NCBI RefSeq assembly: GCF_043557345.1 | Contig: NZ_JBIFFV010000003.1 | Location: 310,001 to 374,000, forward strand | DNA: 64,000 bases | Source: Sulfitobacter sp043557345 | Lineage (GTDB): Bacteria; Pseudomonadota; Alphaproteobacteria; Rhodobacterales; Rhodobacteraceae | Direction: 5' to 3' | Shown here: positions 48,172 to 56,492 of the stretch, in pieces | How the letters are laid out: the number at the start of each line of letters is the position of its first letter | Position numbering within the stretch: position 1 is the first letter of the stretch | Made by a program: the position numbers and the translations under genes | The notes under the pieces: model-generated | The model's input: only the letters and a program-made list of their open reading frames with translations | The model's database searches: none | Told to the model about the DNA's origin: nothing

Positions 48172-51030
48172 TTATGCCTCCGCCTTGGTGGTGTCTTCGC
48201 GCGAGGGGTCGATGTCCATCGCATGTTCGGCTTCGGGCACATGCGCCCGTCGCGCCAGCCGCGAGAAGCTTTCAAGCGACAGCATCACCGCCCCCACCAC
48301 GGCAAGGAACACGCCCAGATCGAAAAGCGCCGCCGTGGCCAGTTCGAACTTGTAGAACGGCGGGATGCGCACATAGGTGAAGTCCGACGTCAGGAACGGT
48401 TTGGCAAAGAGCCACGATCCGATCCCCGTCAGCCCCGCGATCAAGACGCCGGTGCCGATGATCCCATGATAGGGATAGCGCAGCCGCGCCGAGGCCCAGG
48501 CAAAGCCGCTGGCCATATATTGCATCACCACGGCGATAGAGACGATCAGACCGGCGATGAAACCGCCCCCCGGCTCGTTATGGCCGCGCAGGAAGATGTA
48601 GAAACCTACCATCAGCACCACCGGCATGATCACGCGGGTCATCACCACCATCATCATCGGGTGACGGTCCCCCGCGCGCGGCTGGTCGGGCTTGCGGTTC
48701 AGCAAGAGCGCACGCACCGGGCCCGAGAGCAGCGTCTCGGTCAGCGCGTAGATCAGCAGGGCCGCGATGCCCAGAACGATGATCTCCCCATAGGTGTCGA
48801 AGCCCCGGAAATCGACGAGGATCACGTTCACCACATTGGTGCCGCCGCCGCCTTTGTAGGAGTTGGCAAGGTGGAATTCGGAAATGCTCGGTGCCACGGT
48901 GTCGCGCAGCAGGTAGTGATAGGACAGCGCCATGGTCGCCGCCCCCGCCGCGAGAGAGACGACAACGTCCCGCGTCCGGCGCAGCACGCTGCTTTCGATC
49001 GGCGTGCGATTGGGCAGGAAGTTCAGCGCCAAGAGCAGCAGGATGATCGTCACCACCTCGACCGTCAGCTGGGTCATCGCCAAGTCCGGCGCGCTGAAGA
49101 AAACGAAACCGGCCGAGACGATCAGCCCGACGATGCCGATCAAGATCAGCGACAACAGGCGGTTGCGGTGCAGGAAAACAAGGCCGCAGGCCGCCGCGAC
49201 CAACATCAGCCAGCCTGCGATCTGCACGGCATTCGTCGGCTGCAGCGCACGGCTCGCCGCGCCCACCGTGCCGGTGGCCCAAGCGTAATAGCCCACGCCC
49301 ACGACGGTCACCGCCATCACGGCGGCATAGCGCGAAAAAGCCCCATTGTGCAGCCGCAGCGATACCGCCTGCGACAGGCCGACAGCGGCCGCGATGATCC
49401 GGTCAAAGATGCGCTTGGCCTCGGGCCGCGGGGCGGCATCCCAGATGCGCAGCAGCGGGGTGAAGAGCGCCAGCAAGATCAGCCCGCCCACCACCGCGAC
49501 GATCGACATATAAAGCGCCGGCCCCAGCCCGTGCCAGATTTTGAAATGCGCAGAAGACATCTCGGCCGCGTCACCAAGAACAGAGGCGGTCACCAGTTTG
49601 ACGAAAGGTTCGGCCAGAAACGGCGCGAGGCCGATCACCACCACGGGGATGATCAACAGCGCCGGCGGCAGCCAGAGGCCGGGCTTGGGATCATGCGGAT
49701 GATCGGGGTAATCGTCGCGCTCCTTGCCAAGAAAGGTGTGGCCGATCAGCCGGAAGCTATAGGCCGCAGAGAAGAGCGCGCCGAAGGTCGCAAGCGCAGG
49801 CACCAGCCACGGCAGATCGAAAAGCGTCGTGTGCAGCGTCTCTTCCAGCATCATCTCTTTCGACAAGAAGCCGTTGAGCAGCGGAATACCCGCCATTGAA
49901 AGCGACGCCAGCGTGGCGATCACGAAGGTCACCGGCATCAGATGCCGCAGCCCGCCCAAACGCCGGATGTCGCGCGTATGCACCGCGTGATCCACGATCC
50001 CCGCCGACATGAAAAGCGCCGCTTTGAAGGTCGCGTGGTTCAGGATGTGAAACACCGCCGCCAGCGCGCCAAAGGCCGTGCCGGTGCCCAAAAGCATGGT
50101 GATCAGGCCAAGGTGGCTGACGGTCGAGAAAGCCAAGAGCGCCTTCAGGTCATGTTTGAACAGCGCGATCACCGCACCCAGCACCATGGTGATCAGCCCC
50201 GCCGTGGTGACGATGACGAACCACTCCGGCGTGCCCGAAAGCACCGGCCACATCCGCGCCATCAGGAAGATCCCCGCCTTCACCATCGTGGCGGAGTGCA
50301 GATAGGCCGAGACCGGCGTCGGCGCGGCCATGGCGTGTGGCAGCCAGAAGTGAAAAGGGAACTGCGCGGATTTGGTGAAACAGCCCAGCAGGATCAGGAT
50401 CAGCGCAGGCACATAGAGCGGCGAGGCTTGGATCGCCTCGCGGTTTTCCAAGATCACGCTCAGGTCATAGCTGCCGACGATCTGACCCAGCAGCAGCATG
50501 CCACCGATCATCGCAAGCCCGCCCATGCCGGTCACGGTCAGCGCCATCCGCGCGCCTTGGCGGCCTTCGGGCAGATGCTTCCAATAGCCGATCAGCAGGA
50601 AGGACGACAGCGAGGTAAGCTCCCAGAAAATCAGCAGTATCAACACGTTATCGCTCAGAACAATGCCCACCATCGCGCCTTGGAAGAGCAAGAGATAGGT
50701 GAAAAACTCACCCATATGATCATCGCGCGACAGATAAGAGCGCGCATAGGCGATGATAAGCAGACCGATGCCAAGGATCAGGCAGGCAAAGAAAAAGCCA
50801 AGACTGTCGAGCATCAAGGTCAGGTTCAGGCCAAGCTGCGGGATCCAATCAACCCGCGCGGTCAGCACCTCTCCGGCCAATACGGCGGGCAGATGGGTGA
50901 GCAGGCCCACAAAGGCCACGAGGGTAACCATGAAGGTCACCCCGGCGCAGGCTTGGCGCCCTGCGGAATTCATCAGTCCGGGGAGCAAAGCACCAAGGAA
51001 AGGCAAGGCAACGATAAGGAAGAGGGACAC
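48172..51030 (-). CDS. mnhA: MnhAB, fused antiporter subunits A and B
   Basis: A 952-residue protein that fuses MrpA (NuoL-like, about residues 1-780; LLIFWELTSLSSFLLIGY, HFWLPHAMAAPTPVSAYLHS) to MrpB (about 790-930; RVIMPVVLMVGFYIFLRGHNEPGGGF). A single MrpAB is characteristic of alphaproteobacterial Pha/Mrp systems. The start is GTG 51030, preceded by AGGAG at ideal distance; the longer frame lacks such a site. It is the first gene of mnhAB-C-D-E-F-G, which exchanges cytoplasmic Na+ (or K+) for H+, useful in a marine alkaline habitat. Confidence 0.93.
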   Translation of the reverse strand: MSLFLIVALPFLGALLPGLMNSAGRQACAGVTFMVTLVAFVGLLTHLPAVLAGEVLTARVDWIPQLGLNLTLMLDSLGFFFACLILGIGLLIIAYARSYLSRDDHMGEFFTYLLLFQGAMVGIVLSDNVLILLIFWELTSLSSFLLIGYWKHLPEGRQGARMALTVTGMGGLAMIGGMLLLGQIVGSYDLSVILENREAIQASPLYVPALILILLGCFTKSAQFPFHFWLPHAMAAPTPVSAYLHSATMVKAGIFLMARMWPVLSGTPEWFVIVTTAGLITMVLGAVIALFKHDLKALLAFSTVSHLGLITMLLGTGTAFGALAAVFHILNHATFKAALFMSAGIVDHAVHTRDIRRLGGLRHLMPVTFVIATLASLSMAGIPLLNGFLSKEMMLEETLHTTLFDLPWLVPALATFGALFSAAYSFRLIGHTFLGKERDDYPDHPHDPKPGLWLPPALLIIPVVVIGLAPFLAEPFVKLVTASVLGDAAEMSSAHFKIWHGLGPALYMSIVAVVGGLILLALFTPLLRIWDAAPRPEAKRIFDRIIAAAVGLSQAVSLRLHNGAFSRYAAVMAVTVVGVGYYAWATGTVGAASRALQPTNAVQIAGWLMLVAAACGLVFLHRNRLLSLILIGIVGLIVSAGFVFFSAPDLAMTQLTVEVVTIILLLLALNFLPNRTPIESSVLRRTRDVVVSLAAGAATMALSYHYLLRDTVAPSISEFHLANSYKGGGGTNVVNVILVDFRGFDTYGEIIVLGIAALLIYALTETLLSGPVRALLLNRKPDQPRAGDRHPMMMVVMTRVIMPVVLMVGFYIFLRGHNEPGGGFIAGLIVSIAVVMQYMASGFAWASARLRYPYHGIIGTGVLIAGLTGIGSWLFAKPFLTSDFTYVRIPPFYKFELATAALFDLGVFLAVVGAVMLSLESFSRLARRAHVPEAEHAMDIDPSREDTTKAEA

Positions 51031-51176
51031 GCGAACTCCTGATCTAGCGGACTGAAAGGTCACCACGTTCTGTAGAAATTTTCCCGGCACCTCAAGCGAA
51101 ACCGGGCATTAAACGCCAGATTGTCGCAGGTTACACCCCCGCCCCGCCCCGTGGGAGGGGATGCCCGTGCCTTTGA

Positions 51177-51190
51177 CCGTGAGACAGCGC
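51177..51190 (-). repeat. 14-base motif, copy 2 (3' flank of matB)
   Basis: Identical to 40317-40330 (minus strand GCGCTGTCTCACGG) and in the same position just after a stop codon. Further downstream on the minus strand is CATCCCCTCCCACGGGG, which can fold into a GC hairpin. Confidence 0.5.
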
Positions 51191-51203
51191 CCCTCGGGCC
51201 GCG

Positions 51204-52721
51204 TCACCCCGGCTGGAAGAGATCCCGGTAGTTTTCGCGCAGCACGTTCTTTTGCACCTTGCCCATGGTGTTGCGCGGCAGTTCCGGCAGCACGATCAAC
51301 TTGCGGGGCTGTTTGAACTTGGCCAGCGATCCGGCCACGTCCGAAGCGATCTTTTCCAAGTCCAATTCCACACCCCGGCGCGCCACCAGCACCGCCACGA
51401 CGCTTTCACCGAAATCGGGATGCGGCACGCCGATCACCGCGCTTTCTAACACGCCCGGTTGGTCGTCGAGCAGCAGTTCGACCTCCTTGGGGTAGATGTT
51501 ATAGCCGCCCGAGATGATCAGGTCTTTGTCGCGGCCCACGATGGTGACATAGCCATCCGCATCGCGCCGCCCCAGATCGCCGGTGATGAAAAAGCCGTCT
51601 TCGCGCAGCTCGGCGGCGGTCTTCTCGGGCATCTGCCAATAGCCCTTGAAGACATTCGGCCCCCGCACTTCGATGCTGCCAATCTCGCCATCCGGCAGGG
51701 TCGCGCCGGTCTTGGGGTCGGTGATCTTGAGTTCCACATCCGGCAGAGGCAGGCCCACGGTGCCCGCCCGGCGCTCGCCCTCATAGGGGTTACTGGTGTT
51801 CATATTGGTCTCGGTCATGCCGTAGCGCTCTAGGATACGGTGGCCGGTCCGGGCCTCGAAATCCACATGGGTTTCGGCCAAAAGCGGGGCCGAGCCCGAG
51901 ATGAACAGCCGCATCTTCGCCGCCGTCTCACTCGTAAAGCGCGCGTCGTCCAACAGCCGGGTGTAGAATGTGGGCACCCCCATCATCGCGGTGGCATGGG
52001 GCATCCGGTCGATCAATCGGTCGATGTCGAGCTTGGGCATGAAGATCATCGCGCCCCCCGCCACCAGCGTCACATTGGTGGCCACGAAAAGCCCGTGGGT
52101 GTGGAAGATCGGCAGCGCATGGAGCAGCACATCCGCATTCGTAAAGCGCCACAGATCGGCCAGCGTCTGCGCGTTCGACAAAAGGTTCGCCTGCGTCAGC
52201 ATCGCCCCCTTTGAGCGCCCCGTCGTGCCGGAGGTATAGAGGAAGGCCGCCAGATCATCTGCCCCACGCGGGGCGGTCTCGAACTGATCGGTGACCGAGG
52301 CCGCACGCTCCGCAAAACTGCCATCGTTTTCGGTGCCGAGCGTCTCAAGCTGGCAGCCCGTGTCCTTGGCCAGCGGCCCCATCTCGTTGCGCCGCGCAGG
52401 CTGGCAGACAAAAGCCGCCGCCCCGCTGTCGGTCACGAAATAGCGCACCTCATCCGCCGTATAGGCCGGGTTGAGCGGCAAAAAGATCACCCCCGCCTGC
52501 ACGCAAGCGGCATAGAGCGCCAGCGCATCGGCGGATTTGTCGATCTGCACCGCCAGCCGGTCGCCCGGCTTCACCCCCAGCCCGCTCAGCACATTGGCAA
52601 AGCGCGCCGCCCGGCTCAGAAAGCCCGCATGAGTCAGCGTCACCCCGCCTTCGAGGTGCAAAAAGGCGGTCGTCTTGCCCGCGTGACGGCCAAACAGAGT
52701 GTCATAAAGGGGGTTTGCCAT
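51204..52721 (-). CDS. matB: MatB, malonyl-CoA synthetase
   Basis: A 505-residue AMP-forming synthetase that matches Rhodopseudomonas/Rhizobium MatB closely: ILYTSGTTGRSKGAML-type motif (FLYTSGTTGRSKGAML), LPIFHTHGLFVATNVTL, MRLFISGSAPLLAETH, ERYGMTETNMNTSNPY, GPNVFKGYWQMPEKT and the catalytic lysine in NTMGKVQKNVLRE. It makes malonyl-CoA from free malonate; methylmalonate is an alternative substrate. No decarboxylase (matA) or malonate carrier (matC) is adjacent, so the gene stands alone. Start MANPLYD was preferred to an upstream in-frame start. Confidence 0.92.
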   Translation of the reverse strand: MANPLYDTLFGRHAGKTTAFLHLEGGVTLTHAGFLSRAARFANVLSGLGVKPGDRLAVQIDKSADALALYAACVQAGVIFLPLNPAYTADEVRYFVTDSGAAAFVCQPARRNEMGPLAKDTGCQLETLGTENDGSFAERAASVTDQFETAPRGADDLAAFLYTSGTTGRSKGAMLTQANLLSNAQTLADLWRFTNADVLLHALPIFHTHGLFVATNVTLVAGGAMIFMPKLDIDRLIDRMPHATAMMGVPTFYTRLLDDARFTSETAAKMRLFISGSAPLLAETHVDFEARTGHRILERYGMTETNMNTSNPYEGERRAGTVGLPLPDVELKITDPKTGATLPDGEIGSIEVRGPNVFKGYWQMPEKTAAELREDGFFITGDLGRRDADGYVTIVGRDKDLIISGGYNIYPKEVELLLDDQPGVLESAVIGVPHPDFGESVVAVLVARRGVELDLEKIASDVAGSLAKFKQPRKLIVLPELPRNTMGKVQKNVLRENYRDLFQPG

Positions 52722-53030
52722 CACGGTGCTCCTCGCGTGCTGTTCTTGGGAAAGCCGATTGCCTCCTCCCGGAATTACAACCGTATTACGCGAGGTAATG
52801 CAAGCAGGCGGAGGGCTACGGTGAGGGGGAATGTCGAACCGACGCAATAGCTTGTAGGGCGATGCTGACACGCCCTTGCAGGGCGATGCTAAGAAGTGCC
52901 GCCCAAAAGGTTAGCGTCCCGTAGGCAAACCCGCAGGAACATCGACCGCGCGAAATCACGCCGCCCCCTCGGCAGCCCCCCGCGCAAATTGTCGCGGCAT
53001 TAAGATAGGTTGATGACGCCGCCCCTCCGA
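52722..53030. other. 309-base intergenic region between matB and the radical-SAM gene
   Basis: No convincing gene is seen. Near matB are the segments GTATTAC and GGTAAT in ATTACAACCGTATTACGCG (about 52777-52800), perhaps an operator. Around 52854-52890 the element T-G-(T/C)-AGGGCGATGCT occurs twice, 23 bases apart. Near the right end TTGATG (53010-53015) serves as a possible -35 box for the radical-SAM gene. Confidence 0.5.
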
Positions 53031-53045
53031 GAACATATATAGAAC
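53031..53045 (+). promoter_or_regulatory. LexA box overlapping the radical-SAM gene promoter
   Basis: GAAC-ATATATA-GAAC is an exact GAAC-N7-GAAC, the complement of the alphaproteobacterial LexA box GTTC-N7-GTTC. It ends two bases before the ATG at 53048. A -10-like CATATA (53034-53039) lies inside it, 18 bases after TTGATG, so transcription would start at or next to the start codon. Confidence 0.85.
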
Positions 53046-53047
53046 GC

Positions 53048-54283
53048 ATGACCAAACAGACCCTCGATCAAAAATTGGCGATTCTCAGCGACGCGGCGAA
53101 ATACGACGCCTCCTGCGCCTCCTCGGGCTCCACCAAGCGCGACTCGCGCGATGGCAAGGGGCTTGGGTCCAACGAAGGCAGCGGCATCTGCCACGCCTAC
53201 GCCCCGGACGGGCGTTGCATCAGCCTGCTCAAGATCCTGATGACGAATTTCTGCATCTACGATTGCAGCTATTGCATCAACCGCGTGTCGTCGAACGTGG
53301 AACGTGCGCGCTTCAGCGTGGACGAGGTGGTGAAACTCACCATCGAGTTCTACCACCGCAATTATATCGAGGGGCTGTTCCTGTCGTCGGGCGTGATCCG
53401 CTCGCCCGATGCGACCATGTCGGACATGGTCCAGATCGCCCGCAAGCTGCGGCATGAGGAGAACTTTCGCGGCTATATCCACCTCAAAACGATCCCCGAC
53501 GCCTCGCCCGAGTTAATCGAGGAGGCCGGGCGTCTGGCCGACCGTCTTTCGGTCAACGTGGAGCTGCCCACCGACACGGCGGTGCAGCAATATGCGCCCG
53601 AGAAGAAGCCCGAGCAGATCCGCCGGGCCATGGCCAACGTGCGGATGACCAAGGAGGCGAGTAAGGACAAATCCTTTTCCGGCAAGCGCCCGCCGCGTTT
53701 TGCCCCCGCGGGGCAATCGACGCAGATGATTATTGGCGCGGACGGCTCGAACGACGCCACTGTGTTGGGGCAATCGACGCGGCTTTATTCCAGCTACAAG
53801 CTCAAGCGGGTCTATTACTCCGCCTTCTCGCCCATCCCCGACAGTTCCGCGAAACTGCCGCTGATCCGCCCGCCCCTGCAGCGCGAGCATCGGCTCTATC
53901 AAGCCGACTGGTTGCTGCGGTTCTACGACTTCCAACTCGACGAGATCACCTCGGTCACCCGCGACGGCAACCTCGATCTTGAGGTCGACCCGAAACTCGC
54001 CTGGGCGCTGGTGCACCGCGAGCATTTCCCGCTCGACGTCAACCGCGCCAGCCGCGAGATGCTGCTGCGGGTGCCCGGCTTCGGGGTGAAGACCGTCAAC
54101 CGCATCCTCGCCGCGCGGCGGCATCGCAGCTTGCGCTACGAGGACCTGACCCGCATGGGCGCTTCGATGAAAAAGGCCCGCGCTTTCGTCACCGCCGGGG
54201 GCTGGTCGCCGGGGGGCCTTACCGACAGCGCCGACCTGCGCGCGCGTTTCGCGCCGCCGCCCGAGCAATTGACCCTGTTCTGA
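53048..54283 (+). CDS. putative DNA modification/repair radical SAM protein (UDG-linked)
   Basis: A 411-residue radical-SAM enzyme of the family habitually paired with a uracil-DNA-glycosylase-domain protein. The cluster motif is CIYDCSYC (C69, C73, C76). Upstream cysteines C23, C49 and C57 are conserved-looking. SVNVELPTD and STQMIIGADGSNDATVL fall in the barrel, and a helix-hairpin-helix (LLRVPGFGVKTVNRIL) near residue 345 suggests DNA contact. Biochemical reaction unknown. It overlaps the next gene by one base and is preceded by a LexA box, indicating SOS control. The mRNA is probably leaderless, because no ribosome site fits between box and ATG. Confidence 0.9.
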   Translation: MTKQTLDQKLAILSDAAKYDASCASSGSTKRDSRDGKGLGSNEGSGICHAYAPDGRCISLLKILMTNFCIYDCSYCINRVSSNVERARFSVDEVVKLTIEFYHRNYIEGLFLSSGVIRSPDATMSDMVQIARKLRHEENFRGYIHLKTIPDASPELIEEAGRLADRLSVNVELPTDTAVQQYAPEKKPEQIRRAMANVRMTKEASKDKSFSGKRPPRFAPAGQSTQMIIGADGSNDATVLGQSTRLYSSYKLKRVYYSAFSPIPDSSAKLPLIRPPLQREHRLYQADWLLRFYDFQLDEITSVTRDGNLDLEVDPKLAWALVHREHFPLDVNRASREMLLRVPGFGVKTVNRILAARRHRSLRYEDLTRMGASMKKARAFVTAGGWSPGGLTDSADLRARFAPPPEQLTLF

Positions 54284-55713
54284 TGCACCGCGTTTCCCTG
54301 CCCCCCATCGGCACCGCCAGGGCATGGCGCGAGGCGGCACGCGGCTTTCTCGCCGCCGGTGTCCCGCCCGAGCAGATCCTCTGGGGCGATCATGCCGCTG
54401 CCCCCGACCTTTTCGGCGGGGAAGCCGCGCCCGCTGCCACGGGCCGCACCGCCGTGCCGCGCAGCTTTGTTTCAATGGCCGAGACGGCGGTCTGGCACAG
54501 CGATCCGGAACGCTTCGCGCGGCTTTATTCATTCCTCTGGCGCGTGAAGGACGCGCCGCATCTGATGTCGGACCGGGGCGATGCCGACCTCGCCGTGCTG
54601 CGGGGGATGGAGAAGAACGTCCGCCGCTGCCAGCACAAGATGAAAGCCTTCGTCCGTTTCCGCGAGATCGGCAATCCGGAGGCCCCGCGCCGCAGCTTCG
54701 CCGCCTGGTTCGAGCCCACGCATCACACGGTGGAGCCGACGGCGGATTTCTTCGTGCGGCGGTTTTCCGACATGGACTGGCGCATCCTGACGCCCGACGT
54801 CTCGGCCATCTTCGAGGGCGGCAAGCTCAGCTTTCAGGAGGGCCACGCCAAGCCCGACCTGCCCGAGGACGCGGGCGAGCAACTGTGGATCACCTACTTC
54901 CAGAACATCTTCAACCCCGCCCGCCTGATGGTGAAGGCGATGCAGTCGGAGATGCCTAAGAAATATTGGAAGAACATGCCCGAGGCCGCCTTCATCCCCC
55001 AGATGATCGCCGAGGCCCCGGCCCGCGCCCGCGCCATGGCCGAGGCAGCGCCGACACTGCCGCCGGTGCGGATGGACCGCGTGCAGGCGCAGCTTTCGGC
55101 CTTCAATTCCGCGTGGGAAGGCCCGATGGAAGAATTGCCCGCCGCGATCCGCGCCTGCACCCGCTGCCCGCTGCATTGCCACGCTACCCAAGCCGTGCCG
55201 GGCGAAGGGCCGCGAGATGCCGATCTGATGGTGGTGGGCGAACAGCCCGGCGATCAGGAGGATCTGGCGGGTCGCCCCTTTGTCGGGCCGGCAGGCCAGA
55301 TGTTCGACCGCATCGCCGGGGAAGCGGGGCTGGATCGCGAGGCCGCCTTCGTCACCAATGCGGTCAAACACTTCAAGTTCACCGCCCGCGGCAAGCGCCG
55401 CATTCACCAGCGCCCCGAGACGCCGGAGATCGACCAGTGCCGCTGGTGGATGAACGCCGAGGTGGCGCAGGTGCAGCCCAAGCTGATCCTCGCCATGGGC
55501 GCCACGGCGGCGCAGAGCCTGACCGGCAAGGGCACGGGCATCCTGAAACGGCGCGGCACGATCGAGGCGGGGCCCGAGGGCATCCCGGTGCTGATCACCC
55601 TTCACCCCTCCTACCTGCTGCGCGTCCCCGATCCCCGCGTGCGCGAGGAGGCCGAGGCGCAGTTCCGCTCGGACCTCGCAATGGCCGCGCGGATGATGGC
55701 AGAGGCGGCTTAA
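54283..55713 (+). CDS. udgX: DUF4130 domain fused to UdgX uracil-DNA crosslinking glycosylase
   Basis: A 476-residue fusion. Residues about 1-260 are the DUF4130 domain linked to radical-SAM partners (HHTVEPTADFFVRRF, ITYFQNIFNPARL). Residues about 275-476 are a family 4-like UDG: Fe-S cysteines in CTRCPLHC, motif GEQPGDQED, and HPSYLLR. The UdgX-specific loop KRRIH is present at 371-375. In mycobacterial UdgX the loop histidine forms a covalent bond with the abasic sugar after uracil removal, so H375 is the expected crosslinking residue. Overlap with the radical-SAM gene (ATG in TGATG) implies a coupled pair acting on modified or uracil DNA. Confidence 0.92.
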   Translation: MHRVSLPPIGTARAWREAARGFLAAGVPPEQILWGDHAAAPDLFGGEAAPAATGRTAVPRSFVSMAETAVWHSDPERFARLYSFLWRVKDAPHLMSDRGDADLAVLRGMEKNVRRCQHKMKAFVRFREIGNPEAPRRSFAAWFEPTHHTVEPTADFFVRRFSDMDWRILTPDVSAIFEGGKLSFQEGHAKPDLPEDAGEQLWITYFQNIFNPARLMVKAMQSEMPKKYWKNMPEAAFIPQMIAEAPARARAMAEAAPTLPPVRMDRVQAQLSAFNSAWEGPMEELPAAIRACTRCPLHCHATQAVPGEGPRDADLMVVGEQPGDQEDLAGRPFVGPAGQMFDRIAGEAGLDREAAFVTNAVKHFKFTARGKRRIHQRPETPEIDQCRWWMNAEVAQVQPKLILAMGATAAQSLTGKGTGILKRRGTIEAGPEGIPVLITLHPSYLLRVPDPRVREEAEAQFRSDLAMAARMMAEAA

Positions 55714-56348
55714 TCCTCGGGGTCGATGACCTGCAGGGCACCATCCGGCAGCGGGCGTTGCAGTTTTGGGAGGTCGGCGGTCTCGGCGCCGAGCCACGCC
55801 TGCACCTCGTCGGGCGTGGTCAGGATCACCGGCATCGCCTTGGGGTGCACGGCAGCGACCTCGGCATTGGGCTCGGTGGTCAGAAAGCCATAGAGGTTGT
55901 CGGTGGTCTCCCCATCCTTCAGCTTGCGGACGGAGGTCCACTGCGTCCAGACCCCGGCGAAGAAGGCCAGCGGGCGGTCCTCGCCAAGTGCGAACCAGAT
56001 CGGGCGAGAACGTTCGCCGGGGCGGTTCAGCGGCTCGGAAAATGCGGTGAAGGGCACGACGCAGCGGTGCTCCGGCACCAGCCAGCGCCGCCAATGCGGT
56101 GAGGCGATGTTGCGAATGTTGGTGACGCCGCGGTCGGTCTTCTTGCCCTTGAGCGCAAAGGCGGGCGACGGCATCCCCCACCGCATCATCTGCAGCACCG
56201 GGCCGGCCTCGCCATGGCGCACCACCGGGGCGGGGTAATCGGGGTAGATGCCGGGCATCGGGGCGAGGTTTCCGGTCTGGTCCTCAATCCCGTCGAACCA
56301 GCTGCGGATCGCGTCCTGTCCCTTGGTGAGGGAGTAAAGATTGCACAT
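55710..56348 (-). CDS. SRAP-domain protein (HMCES/YedK type)
   Basis: A 212-residue SOS-response-associated peptidase-fold protein. HMCES/YedK proteins shield abasic sites in single-stranded DNA by a thiazolidine bond with Cys2. Here the start is MCNLYSL, giving the required Cys2. Active-site counterparts are NIRN (Asn), FTAFSEP (Glu) and VHPKAMPVIL (His). It converges on udgX with stop codons sharing TTAA and diverges from imuA. In this position it would process abasic lesions arising from uracil excision or error-prone synthesis. Confidence 0.92.
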   Translation of the reverse strand: MCNLYSLTKGQDAIRSWFDGIEDQTGNLAPMPGIYPDYPAPVVRHGEAGPVLQMMRWGMPSPAFALKGKKTDRGVTNIRNIASPHWRRWLVPEHRCVVPFTAFSEPLNRPGERSRPIWFALGEDRPLAFFAGVWTQWTSVRKLKDGETTDNLYGFLTTEPNAEVAAVHPKAMPVILTTPDEVQAWLGAETADLPKLQRPLPDGALQVIDPED

Positions 56349-56431
56349 TTTCGCCTCCTGTCGCCGCCTTGGGCCTAGTAGATGCGGTTTTTCCGCGCCC
56401 CGGCAAGGGCTTCGCGGCCCGGCTCAAATTT

Positions 56432-56461
56432 TTGACAGAACCGCAGTTCGTCGTTTATGAA
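56432..56461 (+). promoter_or_regulatory. sigma-70 promoter of imuABC
   Basis: A consensus -35 TTGACA (56432-56437) and -10 TATGAA (56456-56461) are 18 bases apart. The predicted transcript start (about 56467) falls inside the LexA box, so bound LexA would block initiation. Confidence 0.75.
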
Positions 56462-56463
56462 TA

Positions 56464-56478
56464 GAACAAAATGTGAAC
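56464..56478 (+). promoter_or_regulatory. LexA box of the imuA-imuB-dnaE2 operon
   Basis: GAAC-AAAATGT-GAAC, an exact match to the alphaproteobacterial LexA box in reverse orientation, the second in this window. An ATG (56481) lies two bases after it, the same geometry as at 53048, but GGAG at 56483 favours the next ATG at 56493. Confidence 0.88.
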
Positions 56479-56492
56479 ATATGGAGTCGTGC

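Noticed and set aside
48151..49899. Plus-strand open frame of about 580 residues rich in His, Arg and Gln
   Set aside because: It is the mirror of the mnhAB gene; composition is that of antisense GC-rich sequence and no motif is visible.
52854..52890. Short direct repeat of AGGGCGATGCT as a possible regulatory array
   Set aside because: Only two copies, 23 bases apart, with no relation to a recognised binding site; noted in the intergenic entry only.
54529..56181. Minus-strand open frame of about 550 residues across udgX and SRAP
   Set aside because: It lies antisense to udgX and in the wrong frame of SRAP, and lacks any family feature.
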